DNA of 64,000 nucleotides from CALMAK01 sp964392265 (GCA_964392265.1 CAYMOS010000004.1:134225-198224); one strand, 5' to 3'; positions 16,366 to 24,661 are shown, counted from the first letter of the stretch. Notes: generated from the letters alone by a model not told the origin. Numbers and translations are program-made.

Positions 16366-17256
16366 TTATCGCAACCTTCCACCAGTAACACCGATCACCT
16401 CCCCTGAGATATAGCTGGACTCTTGGCTAGCAAGGAATACATAGGCTGGGGCTAGCTCGGCTGGCTGTCCCGGTCGACCAAGGGGTGTATTTTGACCAAA
16501 TTCAACTAGCTTTTCTTCGGACTGCCCATAGCTTGGCTGCAATGGTGTCCAAATTGGACCAGGAGCCACCGCGTTCACCCTGATACCTTTCGGGGTGAGC
16601 TGCTGGGCGAGGCCCTTCGTAAAATTAAGGGTCGCCGCCTTCGTCGCCGCGTAATCAATCAACCCTGGTGATGGTTGAGTTGCCTGAATCGACGTGGTGT
16701 TAATAATTGATGCGCCTTTTGGCAGAAATGCCAATGCCTCTTGCGTGATCCACATCATTGCGAGGACATTCACGGTGAATGTATCGACAAGCTGCTGCGT
16801 AGGAATGGTGGCAAAATCTTCGTTGAATATCTGTTTACCAGCATTATTGACGAGAATATCTAGTCCGCCTAATGCTTCCGCCGCCTGACCCGGGAGACCT
16901 CGGGCAAAGTCTTCATCCGTCAAGTCCCCGGGTAGTAAGACTGACGTGACACCAGCATCATCCATCGCAACCTGGACATCTTCGGCATCCGATTGTTCTG
17001 AAGGCAAATAACTGATCGCTACATCAGCGCCTTCACGAGCAAATGCAATGGCAACTGCCCGACCAATCCCGCTGTCTCCTCCAGTAATCAGGGCCTTACG
17101 TCCTTTCAGGCGTCCACTACCCACATAGGTATCAACGCCATGATCAGCAAGCGGCATGAGCGCGCTATCGAGACCAGGCTCTGATTGCTTTTGTGGTGGA
17201 ATGTCCATCACTGGATATTGTTTTACTGGATCTTGTCTATCGTACTGGTTCGCCAT
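16366..17256 (-). CDS. SDR-family oxidoreductase, general-stress type, 296 aa
   Basis: An NAD(P)-dependent short-chain dehydrogenase. The nucleotide-binding TGGDSGIGRA is near residue 58, NNAG is near 138, and the catalytic Tyr-x3-Lys is in IDYAATKAAT. The 45-residue N-terminal extension with KQYPVMDIPPQ is typical of the Bacillus stress-induced SDR group. Preceded 12 nt upstream by chaB, in one operon with its own Shine-Dalgarno. Confidence 0.87.
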   Translation of the reverse strand: MANQYDRQDPVKQYPVMDIPPQKQSEPGLDSALMPLADHGVDTYVGSGRLKGRKALITGGDSGIGRAVAIAFAREGADVAISYLPSEQSDAEDVQVAMDDAGVTSVLLPGDLTDEDFARGLPGQAAEALGGLDILVNNAGKQIFNEDFATIPTQQLVDTFTVNVLAMMWITQEALAFLPKGASIINTTSIQATQPSPGLIDYAATKAATLNFTKGLAQQLTPKGIRVNAVAPGPIWTPLQPSYGQSEEKLVEFGQNTPLGRPGQPAELAPAYVFLASQESSYISGEVIGVTGGRLR

Positions 17257-17268
17257 AATTACCCTCCT

Positions 17269-17499
17269 CTAGGACTGATGCCATTTATCATCGTTACCTT
17301 TTTCATAGCCCGCCTTTTTGACGGCAGCCCAAGCCACCCGATGGGCAGTTTCCTCACGATCGGCATCGCCACGCCGCTCTTCGGGTTTAGCGTATTGATC
17401 ATACGCACTGTTGAATGCCTCTTTGTAGATTTCCTGAGCATGCTTTGGTAAAACATTCTTCACGCTCTCGGGAAGTTCGTTAATTGATGTGTACGGCAT
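17269..17499 (-). CDS. chaB: ChaB-family protein, 76 aa
   Basis: Full-length small protein. INELPESVKNVLPKHAQEIY and AHRVAWAAVKKAGYEK match the two conserved helices of ChaB. Its role is unclear; in enterobacteria the gene sits beside the cation antiporter chaA, but not here. It has an AGGAGG Shine-Dalgarno and a TATAAT box at 17535-17540, giving a leader of about 30 nt. First gene of the operon with the SDR. Confidence 0.82.
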   Translation of the reverse strand: MPYTSINELPESVKNVLPKHAQEIYKEAFNSAYDQYAKPEERRGDADREETAHRVAWAAVKKAGYEKGNDDKWHQS

Positions 17500-17565
17500 A
17501 AACGCCTCCTTTCGCTTAACGATTTGTACTATCTATTATACCGCGTTCTAATGTATGAGACAAAA

Positions 17566-18171
17566 TTACTGCATAGAGGTGCGAATCGGTATACCGTCGG
17601 CCGTCTGTACGAAACGTAACATTTCATAATTCATCTCAACTTGTTTCAATAGTTGCTTAGCCACCTCACCATATTTTTCATAGCTGTTATATGACCGTAC
17701 GATTTGTATCGAATCATTCATAATCGGCATGAAGAAACTTGCCAACCATTCGTTGCCTAAAATACTCATACTGTAATAGACACTCTGCATGTTCTCGGCC
17801 ATGTCAGCCATTTTGACGATGATAACTTCCTCAGGCGAATGCCGCATTTTCTCCATATAAGCATCACGGTCCAAATCGCTGTGTTCATTCGTAAGGCCAA
17901 AAATGAATTGATCAACCGTATCCCCGTAGAGTTGTCGCACTTCGTCGCGCGTCGCCTGCGTGTCTTCATAAAGGTCATGTCCTAAGGCTGCTAAAACGAT
18001 AGCGGTATTATCTAGATCTGGCGTATAGTTTTCGGTATATGTCTGTACGATGTGTGCAACACCATAACAGTGCATCCAGTACGGGGTTGTATCATTCTTG
18101 TTACGCAGCTGTCCGTCATGATATTTGCGCACATAGGCCAGCATCGACTCATAGTGGTCTTGTGTAACCAT
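17566..18171 (-). CDS. HD-domain hydrolase, stand-alone SpoT/Mesh1-like, 201 aa
   Basis: A metal-dependent phosphohydrolase fold. His34 in YWMHCYGVAH, His65-Asp66 in ALGHDLYEDT and a following Asp make an HD site like that of RelA/SpoT hydrolase domains and small alarmone hydrolases; no synthetase domain follows. (p)ppGpp hydrolysis is a reasonable guess, not shown. Last gene of a leftward operon; it starts 3 nt after the I78-like gene. Confidence 0.72.
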   Translation of the reverse strand: MVTQDHYESMLAYVRKYHDGQLRNKNDTTPYWMHCYGVAHIVQTYTENYTPDLDNTAIVLAALGHDLYEDTQATRDEVRQLYGDTVDQFIFGLTNEHSDLDRDAYMEKMRHSPEEVIIVKMADMAENMQSVYYSMSILGNEWLASFFMPIMNDSIQIVRSYNSYEKYGEVAKQLLKQVEMNYEMLRFVQTADGIPIRTSMQ

Positions 18172-18174
18172 ATA

Positions 18175-18627
18175 TTACTCCTGAATCGGGGTGTCAGTTG
18201 CCTGGCCCTCGATCTCTACCGATGTTACTTTGCCGTCAGTAATCGTAAAGTTATGGCGCCCCTGCACGAAGTCCATTGTCACCGGCAAGGACTTACCATC
18301 ACGTTGAACGACGCGAGCTGGCGTTTTCTCGTGCGCCGCCTTTGCCAATGCGTCCTCTTCAGTCATGCCGACATATGATTCTTGTGGCGACACTTGCTGT
18401 TTACTATTCACAAATGACGTTCCATTAATAAGACACTGCTCGGGATACGACTCTAACAGCGCACCGCCAGCATCTTTACACTGATCAAAGCTAGCGACTA
18501 CCTTGGTTGATGATGGGCGCAGCCACAGCGCAACCGATAGTATGACCAGTAGTACGATCACGACGCTAAGGACCATCACGACGACTTGATGTGCGGATGC
18601 TTTTGATTGGTTAGTGGTTGATGTCAT
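18175..18627 (-). CDS. Membrane-anchored protein with I78-inhibitor-like domain, 150 aa
   Basis: One transmembrane anchor at about 17-37, then an outer domain. FDQCKDAGGALLESYPEQC (about 47-65) is a two-Cys motif common in small bacterial exported proteins. Residues about 86-142 (GMTEEDALAKAAHEKTPARV, then VTMDFVQGRHNFTITDGKV) resemble peptidase-inhibitor I78 proteins. It may protect the surface from proteases. Operon member, between the DUF1801 and HD genes. Confidence 0.65.
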   Translation of the reverse strand: MTSTTNQSKASAHQVVVMVLSVVIVLLVILSVALWLRPSSTKVVASFDQCKDAGGALLESYPEQCLINGTSFVNSKQQVSPQESYVGMTEEDALAKAAHEKTPARVVQRDGKSLPVTMDFVQGRHNFTITDGKVTSVEIEGQATDTPIQE

Positions 18628-18651
18628 ATGCCCCTCCTTATTATTTCTCTC

Positions 18652-19068
18652 TTAGGCTGCCTCGTCTTTGAATTTTTGGTAGCAAGCCTCTAGCATTTCC
18701 GTCAAAATGTCCAGGTCTACATCAGATAGTTTTGCGATATAGAGGCAGGCCTTGCTGACTTTGTGCTTACCTAGCCGCTGCAGCTGCTGCTGATAAACAT
18801 CAGCTAGACCCTCCATAAAATATACCGTGACGGCAGCTTTGCGAGGGCTAAAACCAAGCAGCGGCATATCTCCTTCGCGGCCTGATTCATACTTGTAGTG
18901 GACGGACCCGAATCCGATAATACTAGGACCCCACATAACTGCAGACTGACCTGTTATTGTATGCATGATGCGCATGATTGTCCGCGCTTCGGCCGCTCGC
19001 TGCTCGCTGACTGTTGCCAGGAAATCGTCGACGGTTATTTGGGTTGGCTTTGTCTTGTTATCTGACAT
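18652..19068 (-). CDS. DUF1801 protein, 138 aa
   Basis: A frataxin-like fold family of unknown role. Conserved parts VMWGPSIIGFGSVHYKYESG and PLLGFSPRKAAVTVYF, then the C-terminal KVSKACLYIAKLSDVDLDIL. A second, shorter DUF1801 protein is encoded at 38146-38493. It follows the 19074 gene by 5 nt. Confidence 0.83.
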   Translation of the reverse strand: MSDNKTKPTQITVDDFLATVSEQRAAEARTIMRIMHTITGQSAVMWGPSIIGFGSVHYKYESGREGDMPLLGFSPRKAAVTVYFMEGLADVYQQQLQRLGKHKVSKACLYIAKLSDVDLDILTEMLEACYQKFKDEAA

Positions 19069-19073
19069 GGGTT

Positions 19074-19721
19074 TTACAGTTTTTTCGCTAATGTTGTCAG
19101 GCCGGACCGCACAGCATCACGATCAACACCATCTAGTTGAGTTGCCGTCAGAACAATCACTTGTCTACCTACCAAGACATAGAGCGCCTCGGTCTTTTCA
19201 TAGGTGCCTTCGGCTGTTTTTATCACAGGGAAGAATGCTTGATCGCCAACCCCATCAACATCCGTTGCCTGGCCTACTGCTTCTTGAGCCTCGGTCGTCT
19301 GTGGATGACGTAGATTATTCATGAAAGTTTTAGCATCAGCCGCACTGGCATAATTATTGATGGCAACCGAAAGGTCCAATGCCGCCGTCATACCAGCCGT
19401 CGAACCGTCATTATCTTGTTTGAAGTTACAGGCCGAGCCCTTTAGGTCCTCGTAGTTATCACTGCCCGGGCTTGCTGTACTAGGTGCATATTCTTCCTCA
19501 CCGTCACCATACGTGCCGCCAAGGGCAGCAGCTATCTCTTCCTTCGTGAAGATCTTACAGGCATCATTATATTTTTTCGCATCACTGTCTGCAGTATCGC
19601 TAGTTTTAGTGGTGTCGTCCGACTTGTTATCGCCGGCGTTCTTTTGTGTCAGTAAATACGCACTCGCACCGCCCAATACAACAATCACCGCGATCACGAT
19701 AATAACGAGTTTTTTATTCAT
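19074..19721 (-). CDS. Anchored extracytoplasmic protein, 215 aa
   Basis: No family recognised. One N-terminal membrane anchor (KLVIIVIAVIVVLGG), then a Thr/Asp/Lys-rich linker and an outer domain of about 160 residues with two cysteines, one in CKIFTKEEIAAALGG and one in GSACNFKQ. This layout is like predicted solute- or ligand-binding lipoprotein-type domains, but the anchor is a helix rather than a lipobox. The start at 19721 has a purine-rich AAGGG site; a longer start at 19754 is possible. First gene of a four-gene leftward operon. Confidence 0.6.
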   Translation of the reverse strand: MNKKLVIIVIAVIVVLGGASAYLLTQKNAGDNKSDDTTKTSDTADSDAKKYNDACKIFTKEEIAAALGGTYGDGEEEYAPSTASPGSDNYEDLKGSACNFKQDNDGSTAGMTAALDLSVAINNYASAADAKTFMNNLRHPQTTEAQEAVGQATDVDGVGDQAFFPVIKTAEGTYEKTEALYVLVGRQVIVLTATQLDGVDRDAVRSGLTTLAKKL

Positions 19722-19862
19722 ACCTACCCTTGCCTCCACATTAGTTTTCTTCATTTAACACCTAGCTGAATGAAAAGGCAATATTCCCCCGAATGCATCG
19801 CAAAAATCCCGCTAATTGCAACAGATTTGCATCAAGAATATAGATTGCGGTACCATGACACA

Positions 19863-20717
19863 ATGGATATTCTACAAGTACTTTTTTGGACACTGATCGG
19901 CAGTGTCGTATCACTCGTTGGTGGTATTTTATTACTAGGGAATAAGAAGTTGCGCGCCAAGGCGATGCACTTAGGACTTCCCTTTGGTGCGGGCGCTTTG
20001 CTGGCCGCGGCATTTTTAGGTCTTTTGCCAGAAGCGTTTGAAGGAAGTGATGTTCACTCCGTAACACTTTTTGCACTTAGTGGATTTTTGGGATTTTTTA
20101 TTCTCGAGCGCCTGTTGGGCTGGTTCCATCATCATGAGGAGTCCCACCATCACGAAACAGCACACGGTAAACGCAATAAAACACACCAATGGTTAGTGAT
20201 CGTTGGTGACACTTTACATAACGCCATCGATGGTGTCGCCATTGGTGCAGCATTTCTGATTAACCCAGCGGCTGGTATCGGTACAGCCCTGGCCGTAGCG
20301 GCGCATGAAATTCCACAGGAAGTCGGTGATTTTAGTATCCTCCTCGGCAAAGGGATGCGACCACGCAATGTCATCTTGGTCAATCTTTTTAGTGCCCTGG
20401 CAACGGTTGTGACTGCACTTATCACATATCTTTTGGGTGGTGCGATCGATTTTAATCCTTCCCTATTAATCGCCATCGCCGCCGGTTTCTTCATTTATAT
20501 TGCGGCAAGTGATATCATCCCCGATATCCACGAAAAGCCACGACGGGAAGGGAATATACAGGCCGTGATGCTACTCATTGGCGTCGTAGTCATTGGCTGT
20601 ATCATCAGCCTTACGCCACACGAACACTATCACGATAGTGCTAATCCCCAAGAAGATCACACCAATCATTTACATGAGTCGCACGACCACGATCACAACG
20701 AAGATCATTCACATTAA
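19863..20717 (+). CDS. ZIP-family divalent metal transporter, 284 aa
   Basis: Imports Zn2+ or another divalent cation. About eight membrane helices. The metal path motifs are HNAIDGVAIGAAF (helix IV) and AAHEIPQEVGDFSIL (helix V). The cytoplasmic loop is His-rich (FHHHEESHHHE) and so is the C-terminal tail, which probably bind metal. The start at 19863 is chosen because TACCAT ends exactly 6 nt before it and the upstream in-frame extension is not hydrophobic. Confidence 0.88.
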   Translation: MDILQVLFWTLIGSVVSLVGGILLLGNKKLRAKAMHLGLPFGAGALLAAAFLGLLPEAFEGSDVHSVTLFALSGFLGFFILERLLGWFHHHEESHHHETAHGKRNKTHQWLVIVGDTLHNAIDGVAIGAAFLINPAAGIGTALAVAAHEIPQEVGDFSILLGKGMRPRNVILVNLFSALATVVTALITYLLGGAIDFNPSLLIAIAAGFFIYIAASDIIPDIHEKPRREGNIQAVMLLIGVVVIGCIISLTPHEHYHDSANPQEDHTNHLHESHDHDHNEDHSH

Positions 20718-20751
20718 TTGTGCCGCCTCGTGTAGCGACCGTTATCGGATG

Positions 20752-21201
20752 CTACTCCACGCGCCGTGCAAAGTATTCTTCGGTTTCGCGCATGAAGATT
20801 TCTGCCACCTTTGGACCAATACCGTGCAGCTTCCGTAGGCGCTTTACGAACTCGTCTTCATTCTCGCTGCTCTCTAACATCAGCCACAATGACCCGTCAT
20901 AGTCACGAATGAGCTGGTCCATGCATCGCTGCAGACCGTGTGCCGTCACCGTGTCATAGCGCCGGTACCCGCCATCGCATAGAATACGTGAAAGCTCATG
21001 CCAGTGCGCATCCCGAATCGCCCATGGCGTATCCATCTTGTTTGCAACAAAAAGTTGCCAAGTTTTGATCGCCGTCTCTGCACGAATTGGCTTACCAAAC
21101 AGAAAACACAACAAAAACCAGCGGAACAAATCGAGATCGCCCGACAATACATCGAGGTCAAATTCATCAGCTGTATGATTCTTTGGCTGCCTATGTACCA
21201 T
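20752..21201 (-). CDS. Helix-hairpin-helix protein, 149 aa
   Basis: A small DNA-binding-like protein. LRKLHGIGPKVAEIFMRE near the C-terminus is a helix-hairpin-helix of the type found in DNA glycosylases, but the length is only about two thirds of the endonuclease III fold and no catalytic Lys/Asp pair or iron-sulfur cysteines are evident. Function unknown. TATAAT (21208-21213) ends exactly 6 nt before the ATG, divergent from tspO. Confidence 0.68.
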   Translation of the reverse strand: MVHRQPKNHTADEFDLDVLSGDLDLFRWFLLCFLFGKPIRAETAIKTWQLFVANKMDTPWAIRDAHWHELSRILCDGGYRRYDTVTAHGLQRCMDQLIRDYDGSLWLMLESSENEDEFVKRLRKLHGIGPKVAEIFMRETEEYFARRVE

Positions 21202-21246
21202 GTCCCTATTATATGCCAGGTGTGGATTATGGCGTATACTGAGGGT

Positions 21247-21717
21247 ATGGTAAAAAAGATTGCAATCTATATAGGTTCTATTCTTGTCTCCCTCGCCGCG
21301 GGCGGTGTTGGTTCACTGGCGACGGTGCCAAATATCCCGACGTGGTACGAACATCTGGACAAACCACCACTGTTGCCGCCCAACGAAGTCTTTGGCCCGA
21401 CGTGGACGCTGCTGTATGTATTGATGGGCATTGCACTGGCACTGTTTATTACTACCAAGACAGCGTCAACCAAAAAGGCAGGCTATATTTGGTTCGGCGC
21501 ACAACTGGCGCTGAATACATTGTGGTCGGTCGTGTTCTTTGGCTTGCACCTACCTTGGGTTGCTGCCGCTATTATCGTGGCACTGATCGGTTCGATCATC
21601 ATGACTGCACTGACATTCCGTCGTGTCGTACCCGCGACACTATGGATGTTCTTGCCATATTTGGCGTGGGTGTGTTTTGCCACCTACCTGAACCTTGGTG
21701 TGGCAATCCTTAACTAA
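21247..21717 (+). CDS. tspO: TspO/MBR family protein, 156 aa
   Basis: A five-helix membrane protein of the tryptophan-rich sensory protein/translocator family, which binds porphyrins. Characteristic parts: WYEHLDKPPLLPPNEVFGP (WYxxLxKPxxxPPxxVFGPxW), LNTLWSVVFFG and LPYLAWVCFATYLN. The start at 21247 is set by TATACT ending exactly 6 nt before it; longer in-frame extensions run back through the divergent gene. Confidence 0.9.
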   Translation: MVKKIAIYIGSILVSLAAGGVGSLATVPNIPTWYEHLDKPPLLPPNEVFGPTWTLLYVLMGIALALFITTKTASTKKAGYIWFGAQLALNTLWSVVFFGLHLPWVAAAIIVALIGSIIMTALTFRRVVPATLWMFLPYLAWVCFATYLNLGVAILN

Positions 21718-21720
21718 ACC

Positions 21721-22083
21721 CTATTCCTTGCGTAAAATTTTCTCCATCGCCCTACCTTTGGCCAGCTCGTCGATAAGTTTGTCGAGATAACGAATCTCGC
21801 GCATCAACGGCTCTTTGATTTCCTCTATCCGCACACCGCAAATAACCCCAGTGATTAGCCTCCTGTTTGGATTGAGGCTTACTGCCTCGTCAAAGAACTC
21901 CGCAAAAGTAATCTCATCCATAATCGCACTCTCTAACTGAGTTTGCGAATACCCTGTCAGCCAACGAATAATTTCATCAACTTCTGTCCTACTATGTCCC
22001 TTTTTGGTTGCTTTGGCGACATAGTGCGGATAGACGCTGGCGAACGCCATTTTGTAAACCCGTTCGTTGTTGGTGTTATTCAT
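21721..22083 (-). CDS. DUF2200 protein, 120 aa
   Basis: Full-length member of a conserved family of unknown function: VYKMAFASVYPHYVAKATKK and EVDEIIRWLTGYSQ near the N-terminus, then TFAEFFDEA. The start at 22083 is preferred because AAGGAG lies 6 nt upstream, overlapping the msrB stop. It is cotranscribed with msrB. Confidence 0.83.
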   Translation of the reverse strand: MNNTNNERVYKMAFASVYPHYVAKATKKGHSRTEVDEIIRWLTGYSQTQLESAIMDEITFAEFFDEAVSLNPNRRLITGVICGVRIEEIKEPLMREIRYLDKLIDELAKGRAMEKILRKE

Positions 22084-22093
22084 AGGTGACTCC

Positions 22094-22465
22094 TTATTCT
22101 GATCCAACTATAGTCGATTTGACTAATTTTAGCGAAACTGAGTTGACGCAATGGCGGATGTTTTTTGGTGTTAAATATTCACCCTCAAACACATGCCCGA
22201 GGTGCCCGCCGCAATTGGCGCAGGTGATTTCCGTGCGCACGCCGTCGGCGTCGAGCGTACGCTTTACTGCGCCGGCAATTTCATCATCAAAACTCGGCCA
22301 ACCGCAATGCGCGTCAAACTTATCTTCCGACCGATACAGCGGCGCGTCGCACTGACGACAGACAAACACGCCTGCCCTGTTCTCGTTCAGCAGCTTGCCA
22401 GTAAATGGCAGTTCGGTGCCTTTGTCGAGGATGATGCGTTTTTCTTTATCACTAAGGGGATTCAT
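22094..22465 (-). CDS. msrB: Methionine-R-sulfoxide reductase, 123 aa
   Basis: Repairs methionine-R-sulfoxide in proteins using thioredoxin. The zinc cysteines are C36, C39, C82 and C85 (CRQC and CANC), the substrate region is AHCGWPSF and GGHLGHVF, and the catalytic cysteine is C106 in RHCVNS. TATAAT lies 8 nt before the ATG. A broken copy of its first 47 codons is at 23147-23287. Confidence 0.93.
   Translation of the reverse strand: MNPLSDKEKRIILDKGTELPFTGKLLNENRAGVFVCRQCDAPLYRSEDKFDAHCGWPSFDDEIAGAVKRTLDADGVRTEITCANCGGHLGHVFEGEYLTPKNIRHCVNSVSLKLVKSTIVGSE
22334..22465 (-). repeat. Direct repeat copy 1 (5' part of msrB)
   Basis: The first about 130 nt of msrB recur in the same orientation at 23153-23287 with roughly 85-90 percent identity by eye. 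The pair brackets the small RNA and the nuclease-like gene. Confidence 0.8.
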
Positions 22466-22612
22466 TACTTTTTATTATACACGCATCTAATGTCGCGACA
22501 CGTCGTATGCCTATAGCAATCTCATTAAACACATAGACTGAAAGTATTTTTACGAAGCGACATAATTACGACATTTTTAGATATTAACAGATACAAAACT
22601 TGTGGATAATTA

Positions 22613-22641
22613 TTGACATATCCTCTCGAGTGGAATATAAT
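22613..22641 (+). promoter_or_regulatory. Full-consensus promoter with no downstream gene on its strand
   Basis: TTGACA (22613-22618), a 17-nt spacer and TATAAT (22636-22641). It drives rightward transcription towards a hairpin-plus-T-tract about 75 nt on. Confidence 0.8.
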
Positions 22642-22647
22642 TTCAAG

Positions 22648-22722
22648 TAGACAAAGCCTCCGTAGCGTTGTCGAGAGAATCCGGCGCGTAGTTTATACAC
22701 TACACTTGCGGGATTTTTCTTT
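22648..22722 (+). ncRNA. Putative small RNA of about 75 nt
   Basis: Bounded by the consensus promoter at 22613-22641 and a terminator at 22678-22722. It contains no sensible ORF. A first hairpin pairs GACAA with TTGTC (about 22650-22672); the second is the terminator stem. Its end just touches the 3' end of the leftward nuclease-like gene (stop at 22721). It could be an antitoxin-like or regulatory RNA; no known RNA family was recognised. Confidence 0.55.
22678..22722 (+). terminator. Terminator of the putative small RNA
   Basis: AATCC...GTAGT pairs with ACTAC...GGATT (22678-22715, imperfect in the middle), followed by TTTCTTT. Confidence 0.6.
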
Positions 22723-23131
22723 ATTCCGGAGGAAAAACCGACATAAAATACTTATTGTCGGATCGCTTATCTTCTTTCACCTGCACATAAAACAAATCAC
22801 CATCTTTTGTAAGTCCAGCAAAACGATGAACAATTTCATTTTTACCATTCGGGTTGGGCTTTGTTTCTGGTTCGTATGGCGTGTTGCGCAGTAAATCAAT
22901 CGCACACTCATAATATTTTAGTCTTCGCTTACGATCACGACGTGACTTTTGGTTGAGATGTTGCCAAAATAGCGTTACGAAAACCTTATCTTTCTTAAAG
23001 TAAGCACTGCGTACATACGCATTACGTTTCGTCATTTTTACTATCGTGTTGTGTAGCTTTCGTGCTTTTCGCTCAAGCTCGCCATACGATGTACCAGATA
23101 ATTTGTTATACTTCGATTGATATACTTTCAT
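22721..23131 (-). CDS. Phage-Barnase-EndoU/ColicinE5-RelE-like nuclease (PBECR-type), 136 aa
   Basis: A very basic small protein. The C-terminal half, HRFAGLTKDGDLFYVQVKED followed by SDNKYFMSVFP, resembles PBECR-type putative RNases found in phages and mobile elements. The N-terminal half is Lys/Arg-rich (KMTKRNAYVR, KSRRDRKRRLKYY) and probably binds nucleic acid. An active site cannot be assigned with certainty. TATAAT lies 11 nt before the ATG and overlaps the stop of the broken msrB copy, so the gene appears to have been joined to that copy. No protein antitoxin is adjacent; a small RNA lies at its 3' end. Confidence 0.6.
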   Translation of the reverse strand: MKVYQSKYNKLSGTSYGELERKARKLHNTIVKMTKRNAYVRSAYFKKDKVFVTLFWQHLNQKSRRDRKRRLKYYECAIDLLRNTPYEPETKPNPNGKNEIVHRFAGLTKDGDLFYVQVKEDKRSDNKYFMSVFPPE

Positions 23132-23143
23132 GCTTATTCATAA

Positions 23144-23287
23144 TTATAACGGATGATACAGTGGTGCGTCGCACTGACGACACACAAACACCCCTGCCCT
23201 GTTTTCATTCAGCAGCTCGCCAGTAAATGGCAGTTCGGTGCCTTTGTCGACGATGATGCGTTTTTTGGAGGAGGTGAGGGAGTTCAT
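23144..23287 (-). pseudogene. msrB: Truncated 5' copy of msrB
   Basis: Starts at the ATG 23285-23287 and follows MsrB through VFVCRQCDAPLY (one zinc Cys pair), then ends after three foreign residues at a TAA. It lacks the second zinc pair and the catalytic Cys, so it is inactive. A TATAAC box 7 nt upstream is still present. It breaks exactly where the promoter of the nuclease-like gene begins. Confidence 0.82.
23153..23287 (-). repeat. Direct repeat copy 2 (msrB fragment)
   Basis: Partner of 22334-22465. Recombination between the two would excise the small RNA and nuclease-like gene and leave one intact msrB. Confidence 0.78.
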
Positions 23288-23377
23288 ACCACTTGTTATA
23301 TACCCAGGTTTTACCCGTCTCCGGATCACCAGAAAAATAGATGAGCGTGCAAAGACCGAGGACTCTCATGATAAATA

Positions 23378-24136
23378 CTATTTATTGAGGAGCTTTGTTT
23401 CAACTTCTGAGACACCCAGAGGAGATAGACTGACAGTCTTGGCCTTTTTATCATATTCCCAAAGTCTTGCTTTATGTCCTTTGACGAGAATATCACGCCT
23501 AAATACGGCAGCATTTGCATGTTCGGTCCACGTAACTAAATCGGCTTCACTCACACTAGTAGAGGTTTCTGAGTACAGTAATAGCAAAACTTTCTCTTTA
23601 GTCTTCAGGCTGCTACTCAAAATACGTTTTCGACCATTGATACTCCAGATGAGTGAAATTTCACGTTCAGTCAATGCTTCAACTGCGTCGGTGGCTGTCG
23701 GGATATCAACATTATGAAATATTCTGATAAGTTCCGCCATTACCCAGCGGGCGTTATGTAACACCATCACTGCATCCATATGATTTGGATCAACCTCGCC
23801 ACCAACATGACCGACGCCCCGGTTATTGCGCACTTCATATAATGCCACAATTACACGCGGTATCTGGATGCGCACCGAGCGAGGAAAAGTCGAAGCGACT
23901 TGCTCCAATTGACGACAAGCCGTCACCATATCTCTAGGCTTTGAGGCTCTGGCTGGATACGAGCCATCAGTATAGCCTTTTAAAATGCTATAGGCTACTT
24001 CGCATAGCTTGCCGCCATCAAGCTCCGTCGGTCCCCATTTACCATTTCGAAAGTTTTTGACGATATCATTGAAAGCGAGCATTAACTCATCTCGAAGTCC
24101 AACAGGGAGGTGGCCAAGCACCTTGGACGCGTCCAC
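23378..24136 (-). CDS. HEPN-like protein with C-terminal winged-helix-like region, 252 aa
   Basis: Last gene of the four-gene operon. Residues about 90-145 form a helical region with VRNNRGVGHVGG; Arg103 and His110 fit the R-x4-6-H motif of HEPN RNases, and the following helix AVMVLHNARWVMAELIRIF fits that fold. The C-terminal 80 residues (SVSEADLVTWTEHANAAVF, then KTVSLSPLGVSEVETKLL) look like a winged helix with a final 'LSPLG' strand-turn. A toxin or effector role is inferred from the HEPN motif. It starts 2 nt after the preceding gene. Confidence 0.6.
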   Translation of the reverse strand: MDASKVLGHLPVGLRDELMLAFNDIVKNFRNGKWGPTELDGGKLCEVAYSILKGYTDGSYPARASKPRDMVTACRQLEQVASTFPRSVRIQIPRVIVALYEVRNNRGVGHVGGEVDPNHMDAVMVLHNARWVMAELIRIFHNVDIPTATDAVEALTEREISLIWSINGRKRILSSSLKTKEKVLLLLYSETSTSVSEADLVTWTEHANAAVFRRDILVKGHKARLWEYDKKAKTVSLSPLGVSEVETKLLNK

Positions 24137-24138
24137 CC

Positions 24139-24660
24139 TTACTCTCCCTCATCAAGCACGACAGAGCCACCAACCTTAGCAGTAATGAACTTCACTCCAG
24201 CACTTGTAAGCTTGAATGTTTTGCGCGCCTGACGACTTTTGCCGCTCTTTGCCATCTGTCGCACTAGTGCAGGTGTTTTGCGTTGCGCTGCGTCAAGCGC
24301 ATCAACAATATGAGCGATACCATTACCGGTGTCCTTGAGGATATCGTTCACCCGCTGTGACTGCCAAGACTGGGCTCCTTCAATAACTTGTACCCAATAG
24401 GCACCGGTTATTGCTTTCTCAAGATTTCCACTCGGATTTACAGCGTCGAACAAGTCGACGAAATCAACAAAATCATTATTCTGAACTTGCGTGTCGTCCT
24501 CCCCCTTGGGACTGTTAGCAGCTACGCCCTTCCTAAGCACTGTAACGCCAAATTTATCGGCAGCCCAGCGCAAGACCCGGCTTCGACCCTCCTCCTCTAA
24601 TCCGTCCAATGCCGCAGCGACAGCAGCCATAGCTCGTAGTTCCGGATCCATGTTTTCCAT
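24139..24660 (-). CDS. Unknown operon protein with winged-helix-like C-terminus, 173 aa
   Basis: Third gene of the operon. The N-terminus has LEEEGRSRVLRWAADKFGV, a helix pattern seen in many uncharacterised actinobacterial and phage-associated proteins. An acidic linker follows, then a helical part (residues about 75-135) and a basic C-terminus SGKSRQARKTFKLTSAG, the wing-like 'LTxxG' strand that the other operon members also show. One nucleotide separates it from the gene before and two from the gene after. Confidence 0.6.
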   Translation of the reverse strand: MENMDPELRAMAAVAAALDGLEEEGRSRVLRWAADKFGVTVLRKGVAANSPKGEDDTQVQNNDFVDFVDLFDAVNPSGNLEKAITGAYWVQVIEGAQSWQSQRVNDILKDTGNGIAHIVDALDAAQRKTPALVRQMAKSGKSRQARKTFKLTSAGVKFITAKVGGSVVLDEGE

Positions 24661-24661
24661 T

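Noticed and set aside
20998..21246. 83-codon extension of TspO
   Set aside because: It overlaps the divergent helix-hairpin-helix gene and is not hydrophobic; the -10 box sits just before 21247.
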